Positions 1-7,433 of a stretch of DNA of 32,388 nucleotides are shown here, piece after piece. The translations under genes and the position numbers were made by a program. Each line of letters starts with the position of its first letter. Position 1 is the first letter of the stretch. Under the pieces are notes generated by a model. That model saw only the letters and a program-made list of their open reading frames with translations, did no database searches and was not told the origin of the DNA. The stretch comes from an uncultured Lachnospiraceae bacterium (GTDB lineage Bacteria; Bacillota; Clostridia; Lachnospirales; Lachnospiraceae): the NCBI GenBank assembly GCA_910577735.1, contig CAJTOO010000030.1, positions 1-32,388 of the forward strand. Reading direction: 5' to 3'.

Positions 1-668
1 ATTGTCTGCCCGAAAGTCTTTACTACGGGTACGCCCCGCACATATTCAACGGCTTCATTTGACATATCAGCAAGCGCATTTTGATATTGCTCCATTCGCT
101 TCTCCATGTCTTTTCCTGTCATTTTCATCATAATCAGAAAACCAAGCACAACGGGAACAAGGCTTAAAAGCCCTAACCGCCAGTCAAAAGCAAGCAACAG
201 GAAAAGCAGCCCTATGGGGGTGGCAACCGCCCCCGCTTTGTCGGGGAGCCTGTGTGCAAGATATGTTTCCGTAGCGGCACTGGAACTATTTACTATTCTC
301 CGCAGCTTTCCGCTTCCATACTTTTCTGTTACACCAAGCGGCAAGGCTGTAATATGGCGCATAAGTTCTTTTCGGATATTTGCGGCAACCCGGAACGCGC
401 TCATGTGCGAACACATCAAGGCGGCTATATAGACAACAATAGAGATAACCGCAAACAATACCGCAGACCAGCCGTAGCCTGTGACATTCCCCGCTTCCAC
501 GAAGTCCGGGGAAGCTTCCAGTATGTCGTGAATGATACGCCATATATACCAAAAAGGCACAAGGGCTAACAGCGCACTCATTACGGACAGTACCCAAGAA
601 AGATAGGTCAATATCCTATGCCCTCCGGCATAGCCCATCAGTCTTGATAGATTAGACTGTTTTTTCAT
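1..668 (-). CDS. ABC transporter, exporter-type permease-ATPase (N-terminal part, runs off window)
   Basis: This leftward frame opens at an ATG at 668, with a good ribosome site (AAGGAGG) about 8 bases upstream, and stays open to base 1. Only the first 222 residues of the protein are therefore present. The visible part is the membrane half of an exporter-type ABC protein. It has hydrophobic segments near residues 17-40 and 65-90, then the coupling-helix style stretch 'RVAANIRKELMRHITALPL', a further membrane pair near 145-175, and the conserved 'GVPVVKTFG' helix. The ATPase domain lies outside the window. Exporters of this type next to a TetR regulator are common drug/peptide efflux cargo of conjugative elements. 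The substrate cannot be told. The family is confident; the function is only general. Confidence 0.85.
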   Translation of the reverse strand, partial: MKKQSNLSRLMGYAGGHRILTYLSWVLSVMSALLALVPFWYIWRIIHDILEASPDFVEAGNVTGYGWSAVLFAVISIVVYIAALMCSHMSAFRVAANIRKELMRHITALPLGVTEKYGSGKLRRIVNSSSAATETYLAHRLPDKAGAVATPIGLLFLLLAFDWRLGLLSLVPVVLGFLIMMKMTGKDMEKRMEQYQNALADMSNEAVEYVRGVPVVKTFGQT

Positions 669-787
669 TGTAAAAAACCTCCTTGAAAATTTTTTATGAT
701 ATGAGGACTAAATAACTGCCCTCGAATATCCTTAATTGATTAGTGGTGTCTTTATGAAGTTAGCCAAAGCTAACCCTTGCGTCAAAT

Positions 788-815
788 ATAATGGAAAGTG
801 TAAACTTTCCATTAT
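788..815. promoter_or_regulatory. Perfect 12-bp inverted repeat (operator or hairpin) between tetR-like and ABC genes
   Basis: Arms ATAATGGAAAGT (788-799) and ACTTTCCATTAT (804-815) pair perfectly around a 4-base loop. The element lies 40 bases beyond the end of the TetR gene and 120 bases before the ABC transporter start, both leftward. There is no clean T-run after it on the minus strand, so an operator for the ABC promoter fits at least as well as a terminator. A second palindrome (GAGTCGACTC, 839-848) lies between it and the TetR stop. Confidence 0.5.
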
Positions 816-854
816 CAAAAACAAATTTATTTGTAATCGAGTCGACTCAATTTA

Positions 855-1472
855 TTATTGCCCCATAATTTTCATCCACCCGGCAGTATAGAAAGCTCTC
901 ATTTCTTTCAAATAGTGCTTTGCTTCTTCAAGCGGCATTTCATGTATAATCAGCTCAAAAAAAGTATTAAACATTCCTGTGATCAAGATGTGCTCCAACC
1001 GTTCATCAATGGGCGGCGCAGGTCTGCCTAACTTTTCAAGAACCATTAAATAATCATGTGTTCCTTTTGTTTCTATTTCTACCATTTCATCAATCAGTTT
1101 TGAAAAACGTGTTCCCTCCGAACAGCAAAGTATGAGCTTAAATTCGTTCAAGTGTTCATAGGCATACAAGAGCATTTCATACATGCATTCGCCGGAAGTA
1201 GAGGTAAGATTGTCGGGCTGTTCCTCCGGCGGGATTTCTGCAAATTCTTTTTGGGCTTTGCAAAAGCGTTTCAGTAAAAAGCTGTAGTGTTCGCTTACCA
1301 GTGCTTCAAATAAATCTTCCTTACTGTCATAGTAGCCGTAAAACGCGCCTGTCGTTACGCCCGCTGTTTTGACAATATTCCGCAAGGAAGCAGACTTATA
1401 GCCTTTTTCAAGAAATTCCTGAATGGCGGCTGAAAGAATTAAGTGTTGTGTTGTCTGCTCTGCTTCGCTCAT
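855..1472 (-). CDS. TetR/AcrR family transcriptional regulator
   Basis: A 205-aa regulator with an N-terminal helix-turn-helix. The TetR signature is clear: 'ILSAAIQEFLEKGYKSAS', then 'IVKTAGVTTGAFYGYYDSKEDLF'-like residues within the first 60 aa, followed by a helical ligand-binding domain. The start at 1472 is preferred over an in-frame ATG at 1496 because GGGAGTAGG sits just before it. It reads in the same direction as the ABC transporter downstream and probably represses it and itself in response to a small molecule. Its own control region holds an inverted repeat at 1489-1516. The inducer is unknown. Confidence 0.9.
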   Translation of the reverse strand: MSEAEQTTQHLILSAAIQEFLEKGYKSASLRNIVKTAGVTTGAFYGYYDSKEDLFEALVSEHYSFLLKRFCKAQKEFAEIPPEEQPDNLTSTSGECMYEMLLYAYEHLNEFKLILCCSEGTRFSKLIDEMVEIETKGTHDYLMVLEKLGRPAPPIDERLEHILITGMFNTFFELIIHEMPLEEAKHYLKEMRAFYTAGWMKIMGQ

Positions 1473-1488
1473 TATCCTACTCCCTAAA

Positions 1489-1516
1489 TATAACACCGTT
1501 ATATATCACTGTTATA
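1489..1516. promoter_or_regulatory. Candidate TetR-type operator upstream of the regulator gene
   Basis: Inverted arms TATAACA (1489-1495) and TGTTATA (1510-1516) flank 14 bases, a 28-bp footprint typical in size for TetR dimers. GTTATAT also recurs directly at 1498-1504 and 1511-1517. The site ends 17 bases upstream of the chosen start codon at 1472, well placed for autorepression. Assignment to this regulator is inference from position. Confidence 0.45.
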
Positions 1517-1810
1517 TGATACTTTTAATCGGAGAATTTGTAAATGGATTAAAAAAATTTTGCTGATTTTTTTCTATGGCATTGGCATTTCCCAAACTTC
1601 CCCGTATTAGAAAACAAGGAAAACTTTTTGAAGAATTTCTCTCAAAACTCCGTAAAAATCGCCCTGTGCGTTCATGCTTTGGCGGGGGTCAGCCCGCCTC
1701 GGCGGTGTCGGTGGTGTTGATTTCAATATACTCGGCAATCGTGTGACTCCGATATATAAATTGCGGTTAATTAATAAAATGAAAAGAATAATAAATATTT
1801 TCTAATATTT
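1517..1810. other. Gap with a possible mobile-element remnant
   Basis: No complete gene is visible here. On the minus strand, 1620-1750 reads as short broken frames ending in stops (for example 'IAEYIEINTTDTAEAG' then a stop). The GC-rich stretch 1675-1735 differs from the AT-rich DNA on both sides. This may be leftover flank of the conjugative element that brought the ABC/TetR cargo, but I cannot name a family. Confidence 0.25.
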
Positions 1811-1837
1811 TGAAACCAAAAGACAGTATCTGACGTC
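1811..1837 (+). promoter_or_regulatory. ECF sigma-type autoregulatory promoter
   Basis: TGAAAC at 1811-1816 and CGTC at 1834-1837 are separated by exactly 17 bases. This is the classical ECF-sigma -35/-10 pair (TGAAAC N16-17 CGTC). It lies about 70 bases before the sigma gene start, so the sigma factor probably transcribes its own operon. The motif is seen directly; use by this particular sigma is inference. Confidence 0.75.
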
Positions 1838-1904
1838 TAATGACCGTAAAACAAATGAAGGACACTTGTTTGTTTTACAATCATACGCGCGTAGGAGAAA
1901 GTTA

Positions 1905-2432
1905 ATGAAAAGCATTGAAATAAAGTTTTGTGTAAAGAAGGCGCAGAGGCATGATAAAGACGCATTTACCGAACTAATGCAGTTATATATGAAGGATATG
2001 TATAGAACTGCCATTGCAATTCTGATGAATGAAGAAGATGCTGCAGATGCTCTTCAAGATACAATTCTCACTTGTTGGGAAAAGTTACATACACTTAAGA
2101 AACCAGAGTTCTTTAAGACATGGATGACAAGAATACTTATAAACCATTGCTATGATATCATAAGAGACAATGCAGCTTACAAGAATATAGAATCTTATGA
2201 GGAACCGTCAAAATGTGATGAGTATAATCTTGAATTGAAGGAGGCATATGCTTCTATAGACGAACGATATCGATTGCCTATGGAATTGTACTATAGTCAG
2301 GGATTCAAGATGAGAGAAATTGCCGAAATGTTGTCATTACCGTTAAATACCATCAAGACGAGGATTGCAAGAGGAAGAAAACAGGTGGAAAAGTATTATC
2401 GCGATTGTCAGGAGGATAGAAATGGCAGATAA
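1905..2432 (+). CDS. ECF-type RNA polymerase sigma factor
   Basis: A 175-aa sigma-70 family protein of the extracytoplasmic-function type. Region 2 is visible as 'DAFTELMQLYMKDMYRTA' followed by 'DAADALQDTILTCWEKL', and region 4 as 'PMELYYSQGFKMREIAEML' and 'NTIKTRIARGRKQVEKYY'. Start 1905 is chosen because AGGAG lies 7-8 bases upstream; an in-frame ATG at 1866 has no ribosome site. Its end overlaps the anti-sigma gene by 11 bases, which implies translational coupling. An ECF promoter at 1811-1837 points to autoregulation, with activity held by the membrane partner until an envelope signal is sensed. The signal is unknown. Confidence 0.92.
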   Translation: MKSIEIKFCVKKAQRHDKDAFTELMQLYMKDMYRTAIAILMNEEDAADALQDTILTCWEKLHTLKKPEFFKTWMTRILINHCYDIIRDNAAYKNIESYEEPSKCDEYNLELKEAYASIDERYRLPMELYYSQGFKMREIAEMLSLPLNTIKTRIARGRKQVEKYYRDCQEDRNGR

Positions 2433-3582
2433 AAAACCTATACTTTCTGAAGAAATAGAGTTATCGGAAATTGTGTTGAACAAAACAAATCAGGCCTTTG
2501 CAATGATTAAGCAGGAGGATATTGTTCATATGAAAAAAACACATACCAGAGGTAAAAAAATGTTTAAAACGCAGGCCGCCGTTATCGCAGGTGTTTGTAT
2601 ATTAGCAGTTAGCAGTATAAGTGCCGTTGCAGCCATTCATCATTATTGGGGGAGAGGCATGAACGGAACGATTCAGGCATCCGATGAGCAGCAGCAAGTG
2701 CTTACAGAAAAGAATATAGCAAAAGTGTACAATGAAGAGCCGGATAGCCCGTCGCTTGCCGTGACAAATAACGGTGTTACAATAGAGCCGGATACAGTTA
2801 TCGTGGATGAGAGATTTGTATATATGACATTTCGTATTTCCGGTTATAGAGCAGCGGATCGGATGGAGCCGGGATTTGATATGGTAAATGTGTATCAGGG
2901 AGATGATCCAGAGGATGAAAGCGCATGGGTTAATATGAGCGGGAGCATGTATGATGGAATTATTCCTGATGAAAACGGTACACTGGTATATGAAGACGGA
3001 ACATCTATAGAAAGTTATGAAGATGGAAGTGTTATTTCTCATTATACTGATGATAACGGAAATATGGAATATATTATTCGGGCAAGTGCTGTGGACAAAA
3101 ACGATTCCTTTCTCGGCAAGACAATGCACGTTGAATTCAAGAATCTGGGAACCTTCTCAAAAGGAGCGTTTATTCCGGCAGTGGAGGGGGAGTGGAATTT
3201 TGAAATAAACCTTTCTGATGTCAGTTCGACTCAAAATATTAAGGTAAGAAAGAACGTGGAAGGAACAGGTTTCACGATGGAGGATATGGATATCTCGCCG
3301 ATTTCTATCCAAGTGAATTATTCTGTCAGTGAAGCTCCGGTGGAAAAAGAAGATGATCTTGGCATTCCCGAAGTCAAAGGAGTTGTTTTAAAAGATGGAA
3401 CAAGAATTCCATACTTAGTGAATCCCGGCAGAGTGGGATATACAGATAGCAGCAAGTCAAATGCGTATCAAATAGCAGGTTTTGCTCGAGTTGTTGATGT
3501 TGATGAGATAGCTGCGCTAATCGTTTTGAAATCGTGTGGAAATGAAAAAGTTGAGATGCTGGAGATACCGATTGCAAAATAA
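2422..3582 (+). CDS. DUF4179-type membrane anti-sigma factor
   Basis: A 386-aa protein starting at the ATG at 2422, inside the end of the sigma gene, with GGAGG just before it. Residues 1-50 are a cytoplasmic part that would bind the sigma factor. One membrane helix follows near residues 54-72 ('AAVIAGVCILAVSSISAVAA'), and then a large outside domain of about 310 residues rich in Asp/Glu and beta-type sequence ('NNGVTIEPDTVIVDERFVY'). This layout is that of the DUF4179 anti-sigma family found beside ECF sigma genes in Clostridia. It probably keeps the sigma factor at the membrane and releases it on stress. A hairpin at 3599-3632 closes the operon. Confidence 0.8.
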   Translation: MADKKPILSEEIELSEIVLNKTNQAFAMIKQEDIVHMKKTHTRGKKMFKTQAAVIAGVCILAVSSISAVAAIHHYWGRGMNGTIQASDEQQQVLTEKNIAKVYNEEPDSPSLAVTNNGVTIEPDTVIVDERFVYMTFRISGYRAADRMEPGFDMVNVYQGDDPEDESAWVNMSGSMYDGIIPDENGTLVYEDGTSIESYEDGSVISHYTDDNGNMEYIIRASAVDKNDSFLGKTMHVEFKNLGTFSKGAFIPAVEGEWNFEINLSDVSSTQNIKVRKNVEGTGFTMEDMDISPISIQVNYSVSEAPVEKEDDLGIPEVKGVVLKDGTRIPYLVNPGRVGYTDSSKSNAYQIAGFARVVDVDEIAALIVLKSCGNEKVEMLEIPIAK

Positions 3583-3598
3583 AATATCGCAACAGTGT

Positions 3599-3632
3599 AA
3601 GAGCATATAGGAACTGAAATCTATATGCTCTT
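3599..3632 (+). terminator. Hairpin terminator after the sigma/anti-sigma operon
   Basis: A perfect 12-bp stem, AAGAGCATATAG (3599-3610) with CTATATGCTCTT (3621-3632), around a 10-base loop, 17 bases after the stop codon. The T-tract after it is weak (TTATGGTT), so termination may be partial. Confidence 0.6.
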
Positions 3633-4161
3633 ATGGTTATTGGAGCTTTGCGGTTTCCTTTGTATACATTAAAACAAAAAGAAGTATCTCTTACCAGTGT
3701 CGGATTGTATTAATGAAGGAAGACAGATGTGGAAAAAAGTATGGACACCTATATTTTCGCAGAATGGAGAGGGGATATGAACGGGGAGGAGACATGAGTA
3801 TTAAGGTGATGCCATAAATATATTTGTTTATTATACATTATCATATGTAGCGGCTATTCACCCCCAAATAAACGAAAGTTTTATTTTCAACCATAATTTA
3901 AAAATGTTGCACCACTTTTGTTTAAAATGTGATACATTAGTAGTATAGTTCGTGAAGATGTAAATCGAAAAGAACGCGATTGAATTTCAACAAAAGAAGA
4001 AACTGGTATTAGATTGCCAAGAGACAAAGGGGGGTCTGATCCTAAGGAGATTTTTATTGTATTATGAAACGAAAGAGGATGGAGGGAAAGAAGAAAAAGA
4101 TATAGAGATTTTAATATAGAAAAAGTGCATTAAAATGAATGATACAGGTTTCAGTAAAGAG
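3633..4161. other. Gene-poor AT-rich gap
   Basis: No convincing gene. A few very short rightward frames occur (near 3776-3830 and 4060-4120) without proper ribosome sites. A promoter-like pair TTGCAC N17 TGATAC lies near 3906-3935 but no gene follows closely. The stretch looks like decayed DNA between the anti-sigma operon and the BlaI-type gene. Confidence 0.4.
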
Positions 4162-4203
4162 CCCGGATTATTCAAACAAGTATAATTCGGGGTCGGTGTT
4201 TTT
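4162..4203 (+). terminator. Possible terminator or attenuator before the BlaI-type gene
   Basis: CCCGGATTAT (4162-4171) pairs with ATAATTCGGG (4182-4191), with one G-T pair, around a 10-base loop. GTGTTTTTG follows at 4197-4205. It lies about 50 bases before the BlaI-type start, so it could end transcription from upstream or attenuate that gene. Confidence 0.4.
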
Positions 4204-4253
4204 GTCTTATAGGATTATCAGATCAATATAATTGAGAAGAGGAGAACACAGAG

Positions 4254-4595
4254 ATGAATTATAAAAAGCTGACAGAATGCGAAAAACTGGTCATGAAAGT
4301 CATATGGGAGGCAGAGGAAGATTTAAGTATGATGGAGATTCGCAGAAGGGCTAACGAAAAGTATAATAGCGCCTGGGCTCCACAGACAGTATCCACATTC
4401 TTAGAAAGGCTTTGCAGGAAAGAATATATAAAGTATTATCGAAAAAGCCGGATATTTTTCTATGAGGTGCTGGTTTCCTATGAGGAATATAAAGAGCAGA
4501 TAACAAAGGAGTTTTTAGAATTCTGGTTCCATGGAAGTGATGACGAAACAGTTCTCAAGGAGATCAGGAAGGTGTTGCAGGATACAAGGCTTTGA
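4254..4595 (+). CDS. BlaI/MecI/CopY-family repressor
   Basis: A 113-aa protein with the BlaI winged-helix pattern: 'LTECEKLVMKVIWE' for the first helix, 'SAWAPQTVSTFLERLCRKEYI' for the recognition helix and wing lead, then a short C-terminal dimer helix. It is slightly shorter than usual family members (about 120-130 aa). The ribosome site GAGGAG lies about 10 bases before the ATG. BlaI proteins are normally released from DNA by cleavage by a BlaR1-type membrane protease, but none is encoded beside it. It is either an orphan or works with a sensor elsewhere. The MATE gene starts 220 bases downstream and is a possible target. Confidence 0.85.
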   Translation: MNYKKLTECEKLVMKVIWEAEEDLSMMEIRRRANEKYNSAWAPQTVSTFLERLCRKEYIKYYRKSRIFFYEVLVSYEEYKEQITKEFLEFWFHGSDDETVLKEIRKVLQDTRL

Positions 4596-4681
4596 TCCGG
4601 AAACCATTCTTTTCATCGTCAGAAAGGGAATGATGGATGTTGACACAGAAAGGTTGGATTTTTGTCATAGTACAGATTGTT

Positions 4682-4711
4682 AAAAACACGGGAAGAAATT
4701 TCCGTGTTTTT
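4682..4711. terminator. Repeated terminator element, copy 1
   Basis: AAAAACACGG (4682-4691), a 10-base loop GAAGAAATTT, then CCGTGTTTTT (4702-4711). The A-run before and T-run after make it an efficient terminator in both directions. It is one of four near-identical copies (others at 6241, 13809 and 14950). Its downstream flank (TTTCCAGGAAAATGATGCA, 4717-4735) matches the flank of copy 4 apart from one base. Confidence 0.85.
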
Positions 4712-4817
4712 GTTGTTTTCCAGGAAAATGATGCAAGTAGATAAAAGGCAGGATATTGACTCCCATAATTATGTTACAATAAGAGAAAAAGGTAGAAAAG
4801 CAGAGAGGAAAAAGCAA

Positions 4818-6218
4818 ATGACCAAAACGACGGCACATAAGATAGGGAATTGCTCGATGCTCATTACGATTCTTGCCCTGGCTTGGCCAACGATGCTGGA
4901 ACAGTTGATGCAGACAGCAGTTCAGTATATTGATACGGCGATGGTTGGTTCACTGGGGACACAGGCGACGGCTGCGGTGGGGTCCACGGGAACTGTCAAC
5001 TGGCTTATCGGCAGTACCATTTCTGCAGTGGGCGTGGGATTTCTCTCTTACATAGCAAAGGCATACGGAGCCGGCGACCAGCGTGCGGCGAAGCGGGCAG
5101 CAGCACAGGCGGTTTTTCTTACGTTTGTTCTGGGAATCTTCTTTACTGTGCTGACGGTATCCTTAAGCAGCATGGTGCCGGTCTGGATGCAGGTGGAACC
5201 AGGAATCCGCAGACTGACGTCGCAGTATTTCCTGATTCTCTATCTGCCCATGCTGCCAAGGACTGCCAGTATTATTTTTGGTACCGTTCTGCGGGCGGCG
5301 GGGGATACCAAATCACCTATGAAGATTGGTGTGCTGGTGAATCTGGTCAATGTGACGCTTAACTTTCTGATGATCTATCCCACCCGCAGCATGGAATTGT
5401 TTTCCCTGCGGTTTACCATGTGGGGAGCGGGGCTTGGTGTGATTGGGGCAGCCATTGCCAGCGCCATTGCCTTTACCATAGGCGGCATTTGTATTACCTT
5501 TGTGTTGTGGCGGCATAAGGTGATTTCGCCAAAGGGTGAGAGATTTACGCCGGATATGCAGATTTTGGGGCCTTGCATGCGGGTGGCGCGGCCCAATATG
5601 TTTCAGCGCTTTGGCACCTGTCTTGGCTATGTGGCGTTTGCGGCTATGATCAATTCCCTGGGGGAGGTATCCACGGCGGCCCACACCATTGCCAATACCG
5701 TGGAGTCGGCTTTCTATATTCCGGGATTTGGCATGCAGACGGCAGCGGCCACTCTGGCGGGCAATGCTTATGGCGCCAGGGATGAAAGGCGTATGAAAAG
5801 TCTGGCAGCCATGTTTGTACCTTTGGAAATCGCTTTGATGATCGGCTCCGGTGCCTGCCTGTTTCTGACAGCGCCCTGGCTGATGGGGCTGTTCTCCGGA
5901 CAGGCGGCGGTGGTTTCGCTGGGGACAGCAGTGCTGCGGATGGTGGCGGTCTCCGAACCCTTTTATGGGTTTTCTATTATCATCGAGGGACTTATGCTGG
6001 GCGTGGGTAAGACCAGGGCGCCGTTTGTGTTCAATATCATTGGCATGTGGCTGGTACGCATCGCAGGGACATACCTTTGTACCCAGGTGTTTGGGTTTGG
6101 TCTGGTATCAGCATGGGCCTGCATGATCGCGCATAATCTGCTGTTGTTTGGGTTATATTTGTTCTGCTATAGGAGGGGTGTGTGGAATCCTCTGCGTGAG
6201 GAGAAGAAATCATTATAA
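4818..6218 (+). CDS. MATE-family multidrug/sodium efflux transporter
   Basis: A 466-aa integral membrane protein with about twelve hydrophobic segments in two matching halves, the usual MATE length and build. Family signatures include 'LAWPTMLEQLMQTAVQYIDT' near residue 20 and 'LGTQATAAVGSTGTVNWL'. The second half repeats the fold, with 'ISLGEV'-like and 'TLAGNAYGARDERR' motifs near residue 315. The start at 4818 follows GAGAGG; an in-frame ATG at 4677 lies across the terminator hairpin and is unlikely. MATE proteins export cationic compounds using a sodium or proton gradient. The gene stands alone between two copies of the same terminator, so it is probably transcribed on its own. The substrate is unknown. 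Confidence 0.92.
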   Translation: MTKTTAHKIGNCSMLITILALAWPTMLEQLMQTAVQYIDTAMVGSLGTQATAAVGSTGTVNWLIGSTISAVGVGFLSYIAKAYGAGDQRAAKRAAAQAVFLTFVLGIFFTVLTVSLSSMVPVWMQVEPGIRRLTSQYFLILYLPMLPRTASIIFGTVLRAAGDTKSPMKIGVLVNLVNVTLNFLMIYPTRSMELFSLRFTMWGAGLGVIGAAIASAIAFTIGGICITFVLWRHKVISPKGERFTPDMQILGPCMRVARPNMFQRFGTCLGYVAFAAMINSLGEVSTAAHTIANTVESAFYIPGFGMQTAAATLAGNAYGARDERRMKSLAAMFVPLEIALMIGSGACLFLTAPWLMGLFSGQAAVVSLGTAVLRMVAVSEPFYGFSIIIEGLMLGVGKTRAPFVFNIIGMWLVRIAGTYLCTQVFGFGLVSAWACMIAHNLLLFGLYLFCYRRGVWNPLREEKKSL

Positions 6219-6240
6219 GTGCACAGGAAGCATAAAAGAC

Positions 6241-6269
6241 AAAACACGGGAAGAAATTTCCGTGTTTTT
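6241..6269. terminator. Repeated terminator element, copy 2
   Basis: AAAACACGG (6241-6249) pairs with CCGTGTTTT (6260-6268) and ends in TTTTT, 22 bases after the MATE stop. The stem and loop are the same as copy 1. Confidence 0.88.
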
Positions 6270-6312
6270 GCTGTCTGAAGAAGGGGTTACAGAAAATTTT
6301 TAAAAGATAATT

Positions 6313-6332
6313 TGGTCAAAAAATAATGACCA
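6313..6332. promoter_or_regulatory. Operator-like site 1 for the DeoR-type regulator
   Basis: TGGTCA (6313-6318) and TGACCA (6327-6332) form a perfect 6-bp inverted repeat around AAAAATAA. This is the best of three similar 20-bp sites upstream of the regulator and sits about 100 bases before its promoter. Confidence 0.65.
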
Positions 6333-6365
6333 TTTTAGCCTTACATTTGGCTGATTTGAGTCAAA

Positions 6366-6385
6366 TGATCAAAAAATAATGACTA
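6366..6385. promoter_or_regulatory. Operator-like site 2 for the DeoR-type regulator
   Basis: TGATCA, AAAAATAA, TGACTA: the same core spacing as site 1 with two arm changes. It starts 53 bases after site 1, about five helical turns, so both sites would face the same side of the DNA. An additional TGACCA half-site lies at 6398-6403. Confidence 0.6.
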
Positions 6386-6413
6386 AAATAATAAAAATGA
6401 CCAAAAATTGGGA

Positions 6414-6443
6414 TTGACATGCCGGATTTTATGTGATTATATA
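6414..6443 (+). promoter_or_regulatory. Sigma-A-type promoter of the DeoR-type regulator gene
   Basis: TTGACA at 6414-6419 and TATATA at 6438-6443 with an 18-base spacer. The consensus -35 is perfect. It lies between operator-like sites 2 and 3, which suits negative autoregulation. Confidence 0.7.
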
Positions 6444-6480
6444 TAATTATAAAAGCATAAAACTAGTCTGGAAAAATAAA

Positions 6481-6500
6481 TGGTCAAAAAATTATGATTG
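6481..6500. promoter_or_regulatory. Operator-like site 3 for the DeoR-type regulator
   Basis: TGGTCA, AAAAATTA, TGATTG: the left arm is perfect and the right arm degenerate. It ends just before the ribosome site and begins 115 bases after site 2, about eleven helical turns. Confidence 0.6.
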
Positions 6501-6513
6501 AGAGGTGTGGTTC

Positions 6514-7287
6514 ATGGCGGAACACAAAAAATGGAAACGGAGAGAATCGATCCTGAACTTTTTAAAGGAACGCAAAGAGGTCAGCGTGGAAGAATTGATT
6601 CAACATTTCGGACTTTCTCCTTCCACCATTCGCAGGGATCTGTATGTTATGGAGAAGGAGGAGATGGTCATCCGAACCTTTGGCAGCGTACAGATCAATA
6701 AGGACTTTACCATGTTGATTCCTCATTTTGAGGAGCGTTTCGCAACCAATGCGAAGGAGAAGAAGGAAATTGCCGCAAGGATTTGCCAGGATATTCCCGA
6801 TGGGGCATCTGTTGCACTGGACAGCAGTACCACGTGTTATTATATCGCACAGGAATTGAAAAACCGCAGCGGGATGCAGTTTGCGACCAATTCCTTAAAG
6901 ATTGCCACCTGCTTGAGCAGCAGTGAGAAAAATAATGTGATGTTAGCGGGCGGAAATTATCGTCCCCGGAATTTTGACTGTCTTGGCTCCCAGGCGATTG
7001 CCTTTTTTGGAAGCATGCGTTTTGATTATGCTATTTATTCGCCTGATCTGATCGTACCGGGCAAAGGTATTTTTCATATCAGCGGACAGTTGACGGATAT
7101 TATCATCGCCATGAAAAATTCTTCCGATCATATTTTGCTGGCAGCCGATCATTCCAAGTTTGATCAGAAAGCGAATTTCAAATCAGCCGGATTTGATGAA
7201 GTGGATACTATTTACCTTGGCCAGGATACATCAGCGGAGCACGTGGAACTTCTGAAGGCCTGCGGAACGAAAACGATACTTTGCTGA
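6514..7287 (+). CDS. DeoR/GlpR-family transcriptional regulator
   Basis: A 257-aa repressor of the usual DeoR length. Residues 1-60 form the winged helix-turn-helix ('RRESILNFLKERKEVSVEEL', 'FGLSPSTIRRDLYVME'). The rest is the sugar-phosphate sensor domain, with the conserved 'DGASVALDSSTTCYYIAQEL' and 'ADHSKFDQKANF' motifs. The ATG at 6514 is preferred over GTG at 6505 because AGAGGTG sits 8 bases before it. Family members bind phosphorylated sugars. Here ribose- or deoxyribose-phosphate made by the nucleoside operon that follows would be a fitting effector. Three operator-like repeats upstream imply autoregulation. Control of the downstream operon is inference from position. Confidence 0.9.
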   Translation: MAEHKKWKRRESILNFLKERKEVSVEELIQHFGLSPSTIRRDLYVMEKEEMVIRTFGSVQINKDFTMLIPHFEERFATNAKEKKEIAARICQDIPDGASVALDSSTTCYYIAQELKNRSGMQFATNSLKIATCLSSSEKNNVMLAGGNYRPRNFDCLGSQAIAFFGSMRFDYAIYSPDLIVPGKGIFHISGQLTDIIIAMKNSSDHILLAADHSKFDQKANFKSAGFDEVDTIYLGQDTSAEHVELLKACGTKTILC

Positions 7288-7433
7288 GGATAGTACAAAC
7301 TATAAAAGAAGGGAGGGGTGCCTGCATAAAATGGAAGTATTTGGCAAGACCAGGTTTTCAATGAAACTGTAAAATACAAGATAAGCCTTTAAATAGAAAG
7401 CCAAAGGCGAAACGAAAGAAAGGAATATAATGT

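Noticed and set aside
7288..7433. Possible riboswitch before the BMP lipoprotein gene
   Set aside because: No conserved riboswitch core, no strong alternative stems and no terminator could be found in the 146-base leader.
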